64,000 nt of DNA from Streptomyces sp. R44 (GTDB lineage Bacteria; Actinomycetota; Actinomycetes; Streptomycetales; Streptomycetaceae): assembly GCF_041053105.1 (NCBI RefSeq), contig NZ_CP163444.1:2108001-2172000 (forward strand), read 5' to 3'. The position numbers and the translations under genes are program-made. The notes beneath the pieces are model-generated. The model saw only the letters and a list, made by a program, of their open reading frames with translations, made no database searches and was not told the origin of the DNA. The stretch's first letter is position 1, and every line of letters begins with the position of its first letter. Below, piece after piece: positions 23,588 to 32,767 of the stretch.

Positions 23588-25666
23588 GTGAGCGTGAGCA
23601 TCGAGGTCTACCGGGACGCCTGGGGCGTCCCCCATCTGCGCGCCGCGGACCCGGACGAACTCGCCTTCGCCCAGGGGCGGGTCACCGCCCGCGACCGCGC
23701 CTGGCAGCTGGAGGTCGAACGGCACCGGGCCCAGGGCACCACCGCCGCCTTCCTGGGCGCCGCCGAACTCGGCTGGGACACCTTCGCCCGCCGGGTCCGG
23801 CTCGCCGACACCGCCCGCCGCTGCTTCGACCGGCTCCAGGAGACCGACACGGCGACGGCCGCGTGGGTACGCGCGTACGTGGACGGGGTCAACGACGGTC
23901 TCGCCGAAGGCGCCGGCCGCGCACGCGAGTTCGCCGAGACCGGCCTCGCGCCCGGCCGCTGGGAGCCCTGGACCCCGCTCGCCGTCTGGCTCTCCACCCA
24001 CATCCTGTTCGCCGGCTTCCCCACCAAGCTGTGGCGGGACGAGGTCGCCCGGCGGCTCGGCGAGGAGTGGACGGAGCTCTTCGCGACCGACGGCCCCGGC
24101 ACCGCGGGCTCCAACGGCTGGGTCGTGGCCGGCGGACGGACCGCGAGCGGGGCGGCCCTGGTGGCCGGCGACCCGCACCGGTTCATCGAGGCGCCGGGCG
24201 TCTACCAGCAGATCCGGCTCGCCTGCCCCACGTACGACGTGGTCGGCCTCGCCGTGCCCGGCATCCCGGGACTCGCCCACTTCGGCCACACCGGGCCGGT
24301 GGCCTGGGCGATCACCAACGCGATGGCGGACTACCAGGACCTCTACCGGGAACGACTCCGCCGGCTCCCCGACGGCACCGTGGAGGCCCTCGGCCCGGAC
24401 GGCTGGGCCCCGGCGGCCGTGCACCGGGAGACGATCGAGGTCGCGGACGCGGACCCGGTGGCCGTCGAGGTGATCGAGACGGCCCGGGGGCCGGTGATCA
24501 TCGACACGGACGGTGCCACGGACGGCGGCTGGGGAGCCCTCGCGCTGCGGTACCCGCCCCGGGTCACCGGGGAGCTGGGCTTCGGGGTGCTGCCCGCGCT
24601 GCTGCGCGCCCGGACGGTCTCCGACGTGGACGCGGCCCTCGACGGCTGGGTCGAGCCCGTGAACGTCGTCCAGGCCGCCGACACCGAGGGCGGTCTCCTG
24701 CACCGGGTCGCCGGCCACGTCCCCGTACGGCACCGGGCCAACTCCCTGCGGATCGTGCCCGCCTGGGACCCGGAGCACGCCTGGGCCGCCGCCTCGGCGC
24801 CGCTGCCCCGCGCCGAGGTCGACGGCCACGCCGTGATGGCCAACGCCCGGGGCCTCGCCGCGCCCCTGGGCGTCGAGTTCGCCCCGCCGCACCGGGCGGC
24901 CCGGATCGACGCGCTGCTCGGCGCCTCGACGGCCTGGACCCCGGAGACGACGGCCGCGATCCACGCGGACACCGACAACCCCTCGGCGGCCCGCCTCCTG
25001 GAAGCCGTACGCCGCGCGGGCCAGGGCCTCTCCCCCGCCGGCGCCGGCGTCCGGGAGCGGCTGCTCGCCTGGGACCGGCGGATGGACGCCGACAGCGCCG
25101 ACGCCGGTCTCTACGCGGCCCTGCGCGGAGCCGTCGTCCGCCGCCTCGCCGCCCACGAGGCCTTCGCGGCGCTGCGCGAACCCGCCCCGTACCCCGAGCT
25201 CTTCCGGCCCTGGCTGGCACTCGGGCCGCGCGTCGCCTTCGCCCTGGAGACGCTGCTCGGCGCCGGACCCGTGCCCGCCGGGGACGTCGAACGGATCGTG
25301 CGCGAGGCGCTCGACGAGACCGGCGCCGCCGAGCCGCCCGCCGCCTGGGGCGCGACCCATCGGCTCGCGCCCTGGCAGGCGCTGCCCGACCCGGACGACG
25401 AGCAGTGGCCGGGGCTCGGCGGCGACCACGACTGCGTTTTCTCCACGTCCAGCGTGCCCGGCTGGACCGACCGCAGCGCCCGCGCCTCCGCCGCGCGCTA
25501 CGTCTGGGACCTGGCCGACCGGGAGCGGAGCCGCTGGATCGTGCCGTTCGGCGCGTCGGGGGTCCCCGGCGACCCGCACCACCGCGACCAACTCCCCCTG
25601 TGGCTGCGGGGCGAGCTCGCCCCCGTCACCACCGACTGGCAGAACCTCACCAAGGAGCAGGGATGA
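23588..25666 (+). CDS. desG: Penicillin-acylase family enzyme, cytoplasmic, iron-box controlled
   Basis: This 692-residue Ntn-hydrolase starts at GTG 23588 after AAGGG. The alpha-chain part begins IEVYRDAWGVPHLRAADPDELAFAQGRVTARDRAWQLE. The autoprocessing site is Gly174-Ser175 in TAGSNGWVVAGGRT, followed by GDPHR. The beta chain carries GHTGPVAWAITNAMADYQD, and a late GGDHDCVFS matches the family pattern. Unlike classical penicillin acylases it has no signal peptide, implying a cytoplasmic role. It overlaps the acyltransferase gene by ATGA. Penicillin-amidase genes under iron boxes were proposed as desG, for phenylacetyl groups in arylated desferrioxamines; I assign the symbol on that recollection, not on a search. 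Confidence 0.8.
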   Translation: MSVSIEVYRDAWGVPHLRAADPDELAFAQGRVTARDRAWQLEVERHRAQGTTAAFLGAAELGWDTFARRVRLADTARRCFDRLQETDTATAAWVRAYVDGVNDGLAEGAGRAREFAETGLAPGRWEPWTPLAVWLSTHILFAGFPTKLWRDEVARRLGEEWTELFATDGPGTAGSNGWVVAGGRTASGAALVAGDPHRFIEAPGVYQQIRLACPTYDVVGLAVPGIPGLAHFGHTGPVAWAITNAMADYQDLYRERLRRLPDGTVEALGPDGWAPAAVHRETIEVADADPVAVEVIETARGPVIIDTDGATDGGWGALALRYPPRVTGELGFGVLPALLRARTVSDVDAALDGWVEPVNVVQAADTEGGLLHRVAGHVPVRHRANSLRIVPAWDPEHAWAAASAPLPRAEVDGHAVMANARGLAAPLGVEFAPPHRAARIDALLGASTAWTPETTAAIHADTDNPSAARLLEAVRRAGQGLSPAGAGVRERLLAWDRRMDADSADAGLYAALRGAVVRRLAAHEAFAALREPAPYPELFRPWLALGPRVAFALETLLGAGPVPAGDVERIVREALDETGAAEPPAAWGATHRLAPWQALPDPDDEQWPGLGGDHDCVFSTSSVPGWTDRSARASAARYVWDLADRERSRWIVPFGASGVPGDPHHRDQLPLWLRGELAPVTTDWQNLTKEQG

Positions 25667-26223
25667 CCACCGCCGTACACGTCCAGACCGTCGAGGGCTT
25701 CGGAACCGTCACGGTCCGGCCCGTCGACCCCGCCGGCGACGCCCCGCTCCTGCACGGCTGGGTCAACGAGGAGCGGGCCCGCTTCTGGGGCATGGCCGGC
25801 ACCTCCGTCGAGCAGGTCCGGGAGATCTACGCGCACCTCGACTCGCTGAGCACGCACCACGGTTACCTGGTGAGCCGGGACGGGGAGCCGGTCGCCCTCT
25901 TCCAGACGTACGACCCCGAGGCCGACCGGGTGAGCGAGTGCTACGAGGTGCGGCCGGGCGACATCGGCGTGCACCTGCTCGTGGCCCCGGGGCTCGCGCC
26001 GGAGCCGGGCTTCACGGGCCGGCTGCTCGTCGCGCTCGTCGACTTCGCGCTGACGGACAGCACCCGGATCGTCGTCGAGCCGGACGCCGCCAACGAGAGG
26101 GCGCTCGCCCGGCTCGTACGGGCCGGTTTCGAGCTCGGCCCCGAGGTCGTGCTGCCCGAGGTGGACCTGCCGGAGGTCTTCATCCCGGCGAAGACGGCCC
26201 GGCTCGGGTTCCTGAGCCGCTGA
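25663..26223 (+). CDS. desH: Siderophore-type N-acyltransferase (IucB/RhbD/DesC-like GNAT)
   Basis: This 186-residue protein is coupled to the acylase gene by an ATGA overlap. It shows the pattern of acyl-CoA:hydroxylamine acyltransferases: VRPVDPAGDAPLLHGWVNEERARFWGM, GYLVSRDGEPVALFQTYDPEAD, the conserved PGDIGVHLLVAPG strand, then GFTGRLLVALVDFAL, IVVEPDAANERALARLVRAGFELG and a VLPEVDLPEVFIPAKTARLGFL tail. Such enzymes acylate N-hydroxylated diamines or lysine in hydroxamate siderophores. With the iron box upstream, a role in acyl variation of desferrioxamine is likely. The symbol is tentative; no siderophore core genes are in this window. Confidence 0.78.
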   Translation: MTTAVHVQTVEGFGTVTVRPVDPAGDAPLLHGWVNEERARFWGMAGTSVEQVREIYAHLDSLSTHHGYLVSRDGEPVALFQTYDPEADRVSECYEVRPGDIGVHLLVAPGLAPEPGFTGRLLVALVDFALTDSTRIVVEPDAANERALARLVRAGFELGPEVVLPEVDLPEVFIPAKTARLGFLSR

Positions 26224-26248
26224 TCCCCCGGGCGGGACCGGCCCAGGC

Positions 26249-27334
26249 TCAGCCCACCACCCGGCCGTTGACGACGATCCGGCGCGGCGCCGCGAGGACG
26301 CGGACGTCCGCGCGCGGGTCCTCGCCGTAGACGACGAGGTCGGCCGGGGCGCCCTCCTCCAGGGAGGGGCGGCCCAGCCAGGCCCTGGCCCGCCAGGCGG
26401 TGGCCGCGAGCGCGTCGATCGGCGGGATGCCGGCCTTGGTGAGCTCCTCGACCTCCTCGGCGACCAGGCCGTGGGCGAGGGAGCCGCCCGCGTCGGTGCC
26501 GACGAAGACGGGCACGCCCGCGTCGAAGGCCGCGCGGACCGTGTCGTACCGCCGCTCGTGGAGCCGGCGCATATGGGCCGACCAGCGGGGGAACTTCTCC
26601 TGGCCGCCGTCCGCGAGGTGCGGGAAGGTCGCGATGTTCACCAGGGTCGGGACGATGGCGACGCCCCGCTCCGCGAAGAGCGGGATCGTCTCCTCGGTGA
26701 GCCCGGTGGCGTGCTCGATGCAGTCGATGCCCGCCTCCACGAGGTCCCGGAGCGAGTCCTCCGCGAAGCAGTGCGCGGTGACGCGGGCGCCGAGCCGGTG
26801 CGCCTCGGCGATGGCCTCCTCGACCTCGGGGCGCGGCCAGCAGGCGGTGAGGTCGCCCGCCTCCCGGTCGATCCAGTCGCCGACGAGCTTGACCCAGCCG
26901 TCGCCCCGGCGGGCCTCCCGGCCGACGTACGCGACGAGGTCGGCGGGCTCGATCTCGTGGGCGTAGTTACGGATGTAGCGGCGGGTGCGGGCGATGTGCC
27001 GGCCCGCCCGGATGATCTTCGGGAGGTCCTCGCGCTCGTCGATCCAGCGGGTGTCGGAGGGCGAGCCCGCGTCCCGGATGAGCAGGGTGCCGGCGTCCCG
27101 GTCGGTGAGGGCCTGCTTCTCGCTGGTGGCCTCGTCGACCGGGCCGTGCCGGTCGAGCCCGACGTGGCAGTGGGCGTCGACGAGGCCGGGGAGCACCCAG
27201 CCCTCGACGGTCACGGCCTCGGCGGCGGGCCGCTCGAAGGTGATCCGGCCGTCGACGCACCACAGTTCGTCGCGGACGTCCTCCGGGCCGACGAGCACCC
27301 GCCCCTTCACGTGCAGCACCTCGTGATCGCTCAT
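26249..27334 (-). CDS. Metal-dependent amidohydrolase
   Basis: This 361-residue amidohydrolase-superfamily protein has the expected metal-site motifs: DAHCHVG near residue 54, DWIDREAG, VTAHCFAED, CIEHATGLTEE and FVGTDAGGSLAHG. A standard C-terminus follows (GRPSLEEGAPADLVVYGEDPRADVRVL and VVNGRVVG). It resembles imidazolonepropionase- or Xaa-Pro-type dipeptidase relatives that hydrolyse cyclic amides or dipeptides. The substrate cannot be named. It is convergent with the siderophore-type acyltransferase and divergent from nothing obvious. It starts 34 bases from the stop of the TolB-like gene upstream. Confidence 0.88.
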   Translation of the reverse strand: MSDHEVLHVKGRVLVGPEDVRDELWCVDGRITFERPAAEAVTVEGWVLPGLVDAHCHVGLDRHGPVDEATSEKQALTDRDAGTLLIRDAGSPSDTRWIDEREDLPKIIRAGRHIARTRRYIRNYAHEIEPADLVAYVGREARRGDGWVKLVGDWIDREAGDLTACWPRPEVEEAIAEAHRLGARVTAHCFAEDSLRDLVEAGIDCIEHATGLTEETIPLFAERGVAIVPTLVNIATFPHLADGGQEKFPRWSAHMRRLHERRYDTVRAAFDAGVPVFVGTDAGGSLAHGLVAEEVEELTKAGIPPIDALAATAWRARAWLGRPSLEEGAPADLVVYGEDPRADVRVLAAPRRIVVNGRVVG

Positions 27335-27368
27335 ACCCGCATGCTACGAGCCGTGTCGAGGGGGCAGG

Positions 27369-28457
27369 TCACGGGCGCCAGTCGGCCTCCAGGTCGTGCG
27401 AGGCGGTCTTGGTGAGCTGCTTGAGGCCGGTGCCGTCGGCCCGTACGAGGAAGAGGTGCTCGGGGTCCGCGTCGTCGGTGCCGCCGCGGGTGAAGACCAG
27501 GCGCCTGCCGTCCGGCGACCAGGAGGGGAACTTGTCGTTGGCCGGGCCCGTGGTGATCTGGCGCAGGCCCGTGCCGTCGGGGCGGATGTCGTAGAGGTGG
27601 GCGAAGCCGGTGGAGTCGACCCGGCTGAAGACGATCCGGTTGCCGCGCGACCAGTCGGGCGACCAGTCCTGGGAGAGGGACGGGGTGACCGGCGTCTCGG
27701 CCAGGGTGGACACCTGGATCCGCAGCAGCCGGCTGTGTCCGGCCGCGTCGGGGCGGCTGAACGCCAGGTTCTTGCCGTCCGGGGACCACGTCGGGTGGAA
27801 CTCGTCCTCCGCGGTGGTGGTGAGCCGGGTGGCGGGGGCGCCGTCGAAGCCGGCCACGTAGATCTCGCGCTGGGAGTCGACCGGCTTGGAGTAGGCGATC
27901 CGGGTGCCGTCCGGGGACCACGCCGGGTCGGAGGCGCCCTGGGTGCCGGGCACGAGCTTCAGGTCGCCGCCCTTGGCCTTCATCGTCCAGATGCCGTCGA
28001 TCACGCCGTCGGTGCCGTACCGCAGGAACGCGATCCGCTTGCCGTCCGGGGACCAGCTGGGCATCACGTCGCTGACGGCGGGGGTGTGGGTGAGCTGGAG
28101 GGGCGTGCCGCCGACCGGGGAGATCGCGTACAGGTCCTCGATGGGCGCCGCCGTGTCGTAGCGGGCGAAGACGATCGGGTGGGCGAGCGGCGACCATGCC
28201 GTGCCGGCGGTGGCGGCCGCGACGGCGTCGGCCACCGCGCCGGCCAGGTCGGAGGTCAAGGCCGCCCCGGGCGTCCCCGCCGCCGCTGTCGTCCCGGCCG
28301 TCCCCGCCGCCGCTGTCGTCCTGGGCGTTCCCGCCGCTCCCGCGTCTCCCGCGGCGCAGAGGGTCAGCGGCGCGGTGACGGCGAGCGCCGCGGCGGCCAC
28401 CGCCGCCCGGCGCCGCAGCGCTCTGTCGTTCCCGCCGGCTCTGGTGCTTCTGGCCAT
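27369..28457 (-). CDS. Secreted TolB/PD40-like beta-propeller protein
   Basis: This 362-residue exported protein starts at ATG 28457. The basic N-terminus (MARSTRAGGNDRALRRRAA) and hydrophobic stretch AAVAAAALAVTAPLTLCAA form a signal sequence. A variable Ala/Gly/Thr linker with internal repeats (TTAAAGTAG) follows, then at least five PD40 blades, e.g. PSWSPDGKRIAF, PAWSPDGTRIAY, PTWSPDGKNLAF and PSWSPDGRRLVF. These form a beta-propeller used for protein contacts, as in TolB and related peptidase propellers, but no enzyme domain is attached. Cys after LTL may or may not be lipidated. Function unknown. Confidence 0.87.
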   Translation of the reverse strand: MARSTRAGGNDRALRRRAAVAAAALAVTAPLTLCAAGDAGAAGTPRTTAAAGTAGTTAAAGTPGAALTSDLAGAVADAVAAATAGTAWSPLAHPIVFARYDTAAPIEDLYAISPVGGTPLQLTHTPAVSDVMPSWSPDGKRIAFLRYGTDGVIDGIWTMKAKGGDLKLVPGTQGASDPAWSPDGTRIAYSKPVDSQREIYVAGFDGAPATRLTTTAEDEFHPTWSPDGKNLAFSRPDAAGHSRLLRIQVSTLAETPVTPSLSQDWSPDWSRGNRIVFSRVDSTGFAHLYDIRPDGTGLRQITTGPANDKFPSWSPDGRRLVFTRGGTDDADPEHLFLVRADGTGLKQLTKTASHDLEADWRP

Positions 28458-28696
28458 GGTGTCCACCCCGTTCCTCCCGGCGGCATCCTGCGGCGCCGCT
28501 CCGGCCCGCAACATGCCACCGCCGGAGCGCCGGGGGAAGAGTCCGGGCCCACCGGTACGAGCCCTGTGACACGTTCCGCACACCGCCGTGACGGGCGCAC
28601 GGGCCCGACCGCCCGGCGGCGGGCGGAGCGCTTAGGCTGGCACGAGCTTCATCCCGATGTATGCGACACGCATTCGACACCGACGAAGGAACCCCC

Positions 28697-29800
28697 GTGA
28701 CCGTGACACATCCGCTGCTGGACCTGGCCCCGCTGACCGCCGCGCACTTCGCGTCGATCGAGCGCCGGGTCGCCGCGCTGCTCTCCACCGAGCAGGACGT
28801 GGTGATCACCCAGGGCGAGGCGCTGCTGCCCCTGGAGGGGTGCATCCGCAGCGGCGCGCGGGCCGGTTCGACCGCGCTGAACGTCGTCACCGGTCCGTAC
28901 GGGCAGACCTTCGGGAACTGGCTGCGGGACTGCGGGGCGACCGTGGTCGACCTGGAGGTGCCCTTCCACACGGCCGTGACGGCGGAGCAGGTGGAGCGGG
29001 CGCTCGCCGAGCACCCGGAGATCGACTTCGTGTCGCTCGTGCACGCGGAGGCCGCGACCGGGAACACCAACCCGGTGGCGGAGATCGGCGAGGTCGTGCG
29101 GGCGCACGGCGCCCTGTTCTACCTGGACGCGGTGGCGTCGATCGGCGCCGAGCCCGTGCTGCCCGACGCCTGGGGCGTGGACATGTGCATCATCGGCGCG
29201 CAGAAGGCGATGGGCGGCCCCGCGGGCGTGTCGGCGGTGTCGGTGAGCGCGCGGGCCTGGGAGCGGTTCGCCGCGAACCCGGCCGCGCCGCGCCGCTCGT
29301 ACCTCTCCCTCCTGGACTGGAAGGAGCGCTGGATCGACGGCGGCCGCAAAGCTCTGCTGCACGCTCCGGCGCAGCTGGAGATGCTGGCCCTGGAGGCCTG
29401 TGTCGAGCGGATCGAGGCCGAGGGCCTGGACGCGCTGATGGCCCGGCACGCCTCGGCGGCGGCCGCGACCCGCGCGGGCGCGCTGGCCCTGGGCGGCGGT
29501 CTCGAACCGTACGTGTACGAGGCGAAGGACGCGGCCCCGGTGGCGACGACGCTGCGCGTGCCGGCGGGTCTCGACGCCTCGGAGCTGGTGGCCGAGGCCC
29601 TCGCGGCCGATCCTTCGCTGCCGCTGATCGCGGGCGGCGGGGCGCTGGCCAAGGAGATGATCCGGGTCAACCACTACGGGGTGGACGCGACGCCGGGGGC
29701 CGTGCAGTCCTCGCTCGCCGCCCTGGGCGCGGCGCTCGGCCAGGCGGGCCGCGCGGTGGACCTGGAGGGGGCGCGCCGGGCGGTCACGGAGGCCTGGTAG
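28697..29800 (+). CDS. Class V aminotransferase family PLP enzyme
   Basis: This 367-residue protein starts at GTG 28697 with AAGGA six bases upstream. It has a fold-type I PLP pattern of the alanine-glyoxylate/serine-pyruvate group: [73 protein letters not shown], and the PLP lysine in [13 protein letters not shown]. Arg for the substrate carboxylate lies in EMIRVNHYG. The amino donor and acceptor are not evident. It is divergent from the TolB-like gene and ends before a perfect palindrome. Confidence 0.88.
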   Translation: MTVTHPLLDLAPLTAAHFASIERRVAALLSTEQDVVITQGEALLPLEGCIRSGARAGSTALNVVTGPYGQTFGNWLRDCGATVVDLEVPFHTAVTAEQVERALAEHPEIDFVSLVHAEAATGNTNPVAEIGEVVRAHGALFYLDAVASIGAEPVLPDAWGVDMCIIGAQKAMGGPAGVSAVSVSARAWERFAANPAAPRRSYLSLLDWKERWIDGGRKALLHAPAQLEMLALEACVERIEAEGLDALMARHASAAAATRAGALALGGGLEPYVYEAKDAAPVATTLRVPAGLDASELVAEALAADPSLPLIAGGGALAKEMIRVNHYGVDATPGAVQSSLAALGAALGQAGRAVDLEGARRAVTEAW

Positions 29801-29808
29801 CGGTGCGT

Positions 29809-29850
29809 ACGCGGAAGGGGCGGGGGTCCGGACCCCCGCCCCTTCCGCGT
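29809..29850. terminator. Perfect 21-bp-arm palindrome between convergent genes
   Basis: Bases 29809-29829 and 29830-29850 are exact reverse complements with no loop base. The site lies between the ends of the aminotransferase and old yellow enzyme genes. It is expected to act as a terminator for both directions. Confidence 0.85.
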
Positions 29851-29859
29851 GTCCGCGCC

Positions 29860-30930
29860 TTACAGCGCGGGGTAGTCGATGTAGCCCTCGGGGCCGCCGG
29901 CGTACATGGTGGCGGGGTTCGGGGCGGCGTAGGGCCCGTCGGTCTTCAGACGGGCGGGCAGGTCGGGGTTGGCGATGAACAGCCTGCCGTACGCGACGAG
30001 GTCGGTGGTGCCGTCCTCGATCAGGGCCAGGGACTCGGCGCCGGTCGGGTCGGCGCCGGTGGCCGGGTTGAGGATGAAGGTGCCGGCGAAGCGCTTGCGC
30101 AGGTCGAGGACGAGCGGGCGGCGCTCGGGGCCGGTCTCCAGGACGTGGAGGTAGGCGATGCCGACGGGCTCGATCGCGGCGAGGAGCCGGGTGTAGAGCT
30201 CGTCGGTGTCGGTCTCGCTGATGTCGTTGAGGGTGTTGGCCGGGGAGATGCGCAGGCCGGTGCGCTCGGGGCCGATCTCGGCGGCGACGGCCTTCACGAC
30301 CTCGACGGCGAAGCGGATGCGGTTCTCGACCGGGCCGCCCCACTCGTCGGTGCGGTGGTTGGAGCCGGAGGCGAGGAACTGCTGGATCAGGTAGCCGTTG
30401 GCGCCGTGGATCTCGACGCCGTCGAAGCCGGCCTCGACGGCGTTGCGGGCGGCCGAGGCGAAGCCGGCGATCGCCTCGTGCACCTGGTCGCCGGTGAGCT
30501 CGCGCGGGGCGACGTAGTCCTTGGGGCCCTCGTGGGTGTAGACCTGGCCGGCGGCGGCGATCGGGGAGGGGCCGACGGGGTGGAGGTCGCCGTCGAGGAG
30601 GTCCGGGTGGCCGATCCGGCCGGAGTGCATGAGCTGGGCGAAGATCCGGCCGCCGCGCTCGTGGACGGCGGTGGTGACCTCGCGCCAGGCGGCGATCTGC
30701 TCGCGGCTGTGGAGTCCGGGGGTGTTGGGGTAGCCCTGGCCTTCGGGGACGGGCTGGACGCCTTCGCTGATGATCAGGCCGGCGGAGGCGCGCTGGGCGT
30801 AGTACTCGGCGACGATGGCCGGCGGGGTGCCGTCCTGGCCGTTGGCGCGGCTGCGGGTCATGGGGGCCATCGCGATGCGGTTGGCGAGGCGGGTTCCGGC
30901 GAGGTCGATCGGGTCGAATGCAGTGGTCAC
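29860..30930 (-). CDS. Alkene reductase, old yellow enzyme family
   Basis: This 356-residue FMN flavoenzyme of the NemA/XenB type reduces activated C=C bonds, nitro compounds or quinones with NAD(P)H. It starts at GTG 30930 after GAGGGA. Motifs include [80 protein letters not shown] (with the His-x-x-Asn pair), TGLRISPAN, and the closing [14 protein letters not shown] with YIDYPAL. It is divergent from a MarR regulator, with an inverted repeat in the shared promoter, so it is probably induced by electrophiles or a substrate sensed by that protein. Confidence 0.95.
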   Translation of the reverse strand: MTTAFDPIDLAGTRLANRIAMAPMTRSRANGQDGTPPAIVAEYYAQRASAGLIISEGVQPVPEGQGYPNTPGLHSREQIAAWREVTTAVHERGGRIFAQLMHSGRIGHPDLLDGDLHPVGPSPIAAAGQVYTHEGPKDYVAPRELTGDQVHEAIAGFASAARNAVEAGFDGVEIHGANGYLIQQFLASGSNHRTDEWGGPVENRIRFAVEVVKAVAAEIGPERTGLRISPANTLNDISETDTDELYTRLLAAIEPVGIAYLHVLETGPERRPLVLDLRKRFAGTFILNPATGADPTGAESLALIEDGTTDLVAYGRLFIANPDLPARLKTDGPYAAPNPATMYAGGPEGYIDYPAL

Positions 30931-30953
30931 GGCTGTCCCTCACATGAATATGT

Positions 30954-31005
30954 GGTCGGCCAACTAATTGGGCCGATGCCACTGTAACCCATTCGTTGGC
31001 CGACC
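30954..31005. promoter_or_regulatory. 11-bp inverted repeat in the old yellow enzyme/MarR promoter region
   Basis: GGTCGGCCAAC (30954-30964) and its exact reverse complement GTTGGCCGACC (30995-31005) flank the centre of the divergent promoter region. Each half is itself nearly palindromic (TTGG-CCAA type). They lie close to both starts and probably are MarR operators controlling both genes. Confidence 0.65.
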
Positions 31006-31043
31006 AAGGTAATCTTGTGGCAAGACCGTCCCGAGGAGCCCGC

Positions 31044-31556
31044 ATGTCAGGAACCGACCCCGTCTGTACCGCCCCGTCCGCCGGGCCGCAGCCCTCCGGG
31101 GCCTGCACCGGGACCGTCAGCCACACCCTGGCGTGGGTCGCGCGGCTCCACCGGATCGCCATGGGCCGGCGGCTGCGGGACCTCGGCCTCTACCCGGGCC
31201 AGGAGCTGATGATGATGCGCCTGTGGGACTGCGGCGCGGTCCGTCAGTCGGAGCTGATCCAGTCCCTCGGCCTGGACCCCTCCACGGTGACGAAGATGCT
31301 CCAGCGCATGGAGCAGTGCGGCTACGTCCGCCGCAGCCCGGACCCGGCCGACCGGCGCGCGGTCCTGGTCGAGGCGACGGAGCAGGGCCTCGCCCTGCGC
31401 GCCGGGGTCGAGGGCGCGTGGGCGGACCTGGAGGAGAGCACCCTGGCCGGACTCGCCCCGGCCGACCGGGCGGAGCTCGCCCGGCTGCTCGGCCTCGCGG
31501 GCGAGAACCTGGCGAAGGAGGCGGGCGAGGAGGGCGAAGCGGGCGCCGTCTGCTGA
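31044..31556 (+). CDS. MarR family transcriptional regulator
   Basis: This 170-residue protein starts at ATG 31044 with GAGGAG five bases upstream; an earlier in-frame ATG would put the start inside the operator region. The winged helix is clear: LGLYPGQELMMMRLWDCGAVRQSELIQSLGLDPSTVTKMLQRMEQCGYVRRSPDPADRRAVLVEATEQG, here with the wing DPADRRAV typical of MarR. Two Cys residues (DPVC and MEQCGY) and a terminal Cys could allow thiol sensing, as in OhrR-like regulators, but this is a guess. It likely represses the divergent alkene reductase gene. Confidence 0.93.
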   Translation: MSGTDPVCTAPSAGPQPSGACTGTVSHTLAWVARLHRIAMGRRLRDLGLYPGQELMMMRLWDCGAVRQSELIQSLGLDPSTVTKMLQRMEQCGYVRRSPDPADRRAVLVEATEQGLALRAGVEGAWADLEESTLAGLAPADRAELARLLGLAGENLAKEAGEEGEAGAVC

Positions 31557-31589
31557 ACGCCCGCCCGGACCGGGCCTTCTTCGTGACGG

Positions 31590-32648
31590 TCAGCCCGCCA
31601 GGACCTCCAGGACGCGGTCCACGTCCGCCGCCGTGTTGTACAGGTGGAAGGACGCCCGCAGATTGCCCGCGCGGGCCGAGAGCAGGATCCCCGCCTCGCG
31701 CAGGGCGTCCGCCCGGTCCCCGAGGCCGGGGACGGCGACGACCGTCGAGTCGTCCATGACCGGCGCGTGCCCGAGGGCGAGGAGTCCGGAGCGGAAGCGG
31801 GCCGCGAGTCCCTTGTCGTGGGCCTCGATCCGCTCGATGCCGATCTCCTCCAGGAGGGCGAGCGAACGGGCCGCCCCGTGGTACGAGAGGAACGCCACGG
31901 GCTCGTCGAACCGGCGGGCGGAGCGGGCCAGTTCGCGGACCGGGCCGTAGCTGTTCACCCACAGCTCCTCGCCCGTGACCCAGTTGGCGTGGATCGCGAG
32001 CAGCGAGTCCTGCGCCTCCTCGGTGACGGTGAGGAAGGACGCCCCGCGCGGACAGAGCAGGTACTTGTAGCCGCCGGCGACGGTGTAGTCCCACTCCCCC
32101 GCGTTCAGCGGCAGCCAGCCCGCCGACTGGGTGGCGTCCAGGAGGGTGCGCGCGCCGTGGGCGGCCGCCGCCTCCCGAATCGCCGCGAAGTCCGCCGTGC
32201 GGCCGTCCGCCGACTGCACGGCGGAGAAGGCGACGAGCGCGGTCTCCGGGCGGACGGACTCGGCGAGCCGCTCCAGGGGCGCGAAGCGCGTCTTGAGGTC
32301 GCCGCGGATCGTGAAGGGGGTGATGACGGAGGAGAAGTCGCCCTCGGGGAAGAGGACCTCCGACCCGGCGGGCAGCGACTGGGCGATCATCCCGCAGTGG
32401 ACCGCGACCGAGCTGCCGACGGCGACGCGCTCGTGGGACACGCCGGCGATGCGGCCGAAGGCGGCGCGGGCCTCGTCCACGAGGTCGAAGCTCCCGGCGC
32501 CGTCGGGGCGGCCGTCGGCGGTCTCCTCGGCGAGGAGGGTGATCGCCTCGATGGTCCGGCGGGGCAGCAGGCCGCAGGCGGAGGTGTTGAGGTAGGTCTT
32601 CTTGGGCGCGAACTCGGCGCCGCCGAGCGGCTGGTCAAGGGAATCCAT
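31590..32648 (-). CDS. Class V aminotransferase-fold PLP enzyme (cysteine desulfurase-like)
   Basis: This 352-residue protein starts at ATG 32648, preceded by a G-rich site (GGGTGGGGG). It has the selenocysteine-lyase/NifS-like fold: TYLNTSACGLLPRRTIEAI, RVAVGSSVAVHCGMIAQSL, ARTLLDATQSAGWLPLNAGEWDYTVAGGYKYLLCPRG (PLP lysine in GYKYLL), and a C-terminal ILLSARAGNLRASFHLYNTAADVDRVLEVL. It lacks an obvious catalytic Cys loop, so aminotransferase or epimerase-like chemistry is as likely as desulfuration. It converges with the MarR gene; no pathway context was found. Confidence 0.87.
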   Translation of the reverse strand: MDSLDQPLGGAEFAPKKTYLNTSACGLLPRRTIEAITLLAEETADGRPDGAGSFDLVDEARAAFGRIAGVSHERVAVGSSVAVHCGMIAQSLPAGSEVLFPEGDFSSVITPFTIRGDLKTRFAPLERLAESVRPETALVAFSAVQSADGRTADFAAIREAAAAHGARTLLDATQSAGWLPLNAGEWDYTVAGGYKYLLCPRGASFLTVTEEAQDSLLAIHANWVTGEELWVNSYGPVRELARSARRFDEPVAFLSYHGAARSLALLEEIGIERIEAHDKGLAARFRSGLLALGHAPVMDDSTVVAVPGLGDRADALREAGILLSARAGNLRASFHLYNTAADVDRVLEVLAG

Positions 32649-32767
32649 GCCCCCACCCTGGATTCCCCGCGATCGCCCGTCAATGGCGATTCGACCGCGG
32701 GGAATCCCCAAGCCGCGCTTATCTCCGCAGGTCAGACCTGTGCACGCCGTCAGACCTGTGCACGCCG

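Noticed and set aside
31563..31575. GCCCGG-A-CCGGGC hairpin after the MarR gene as terminator
   Set aside because: The loop is too small for the full stem and the remaining stem is only four pairs; support is weak.
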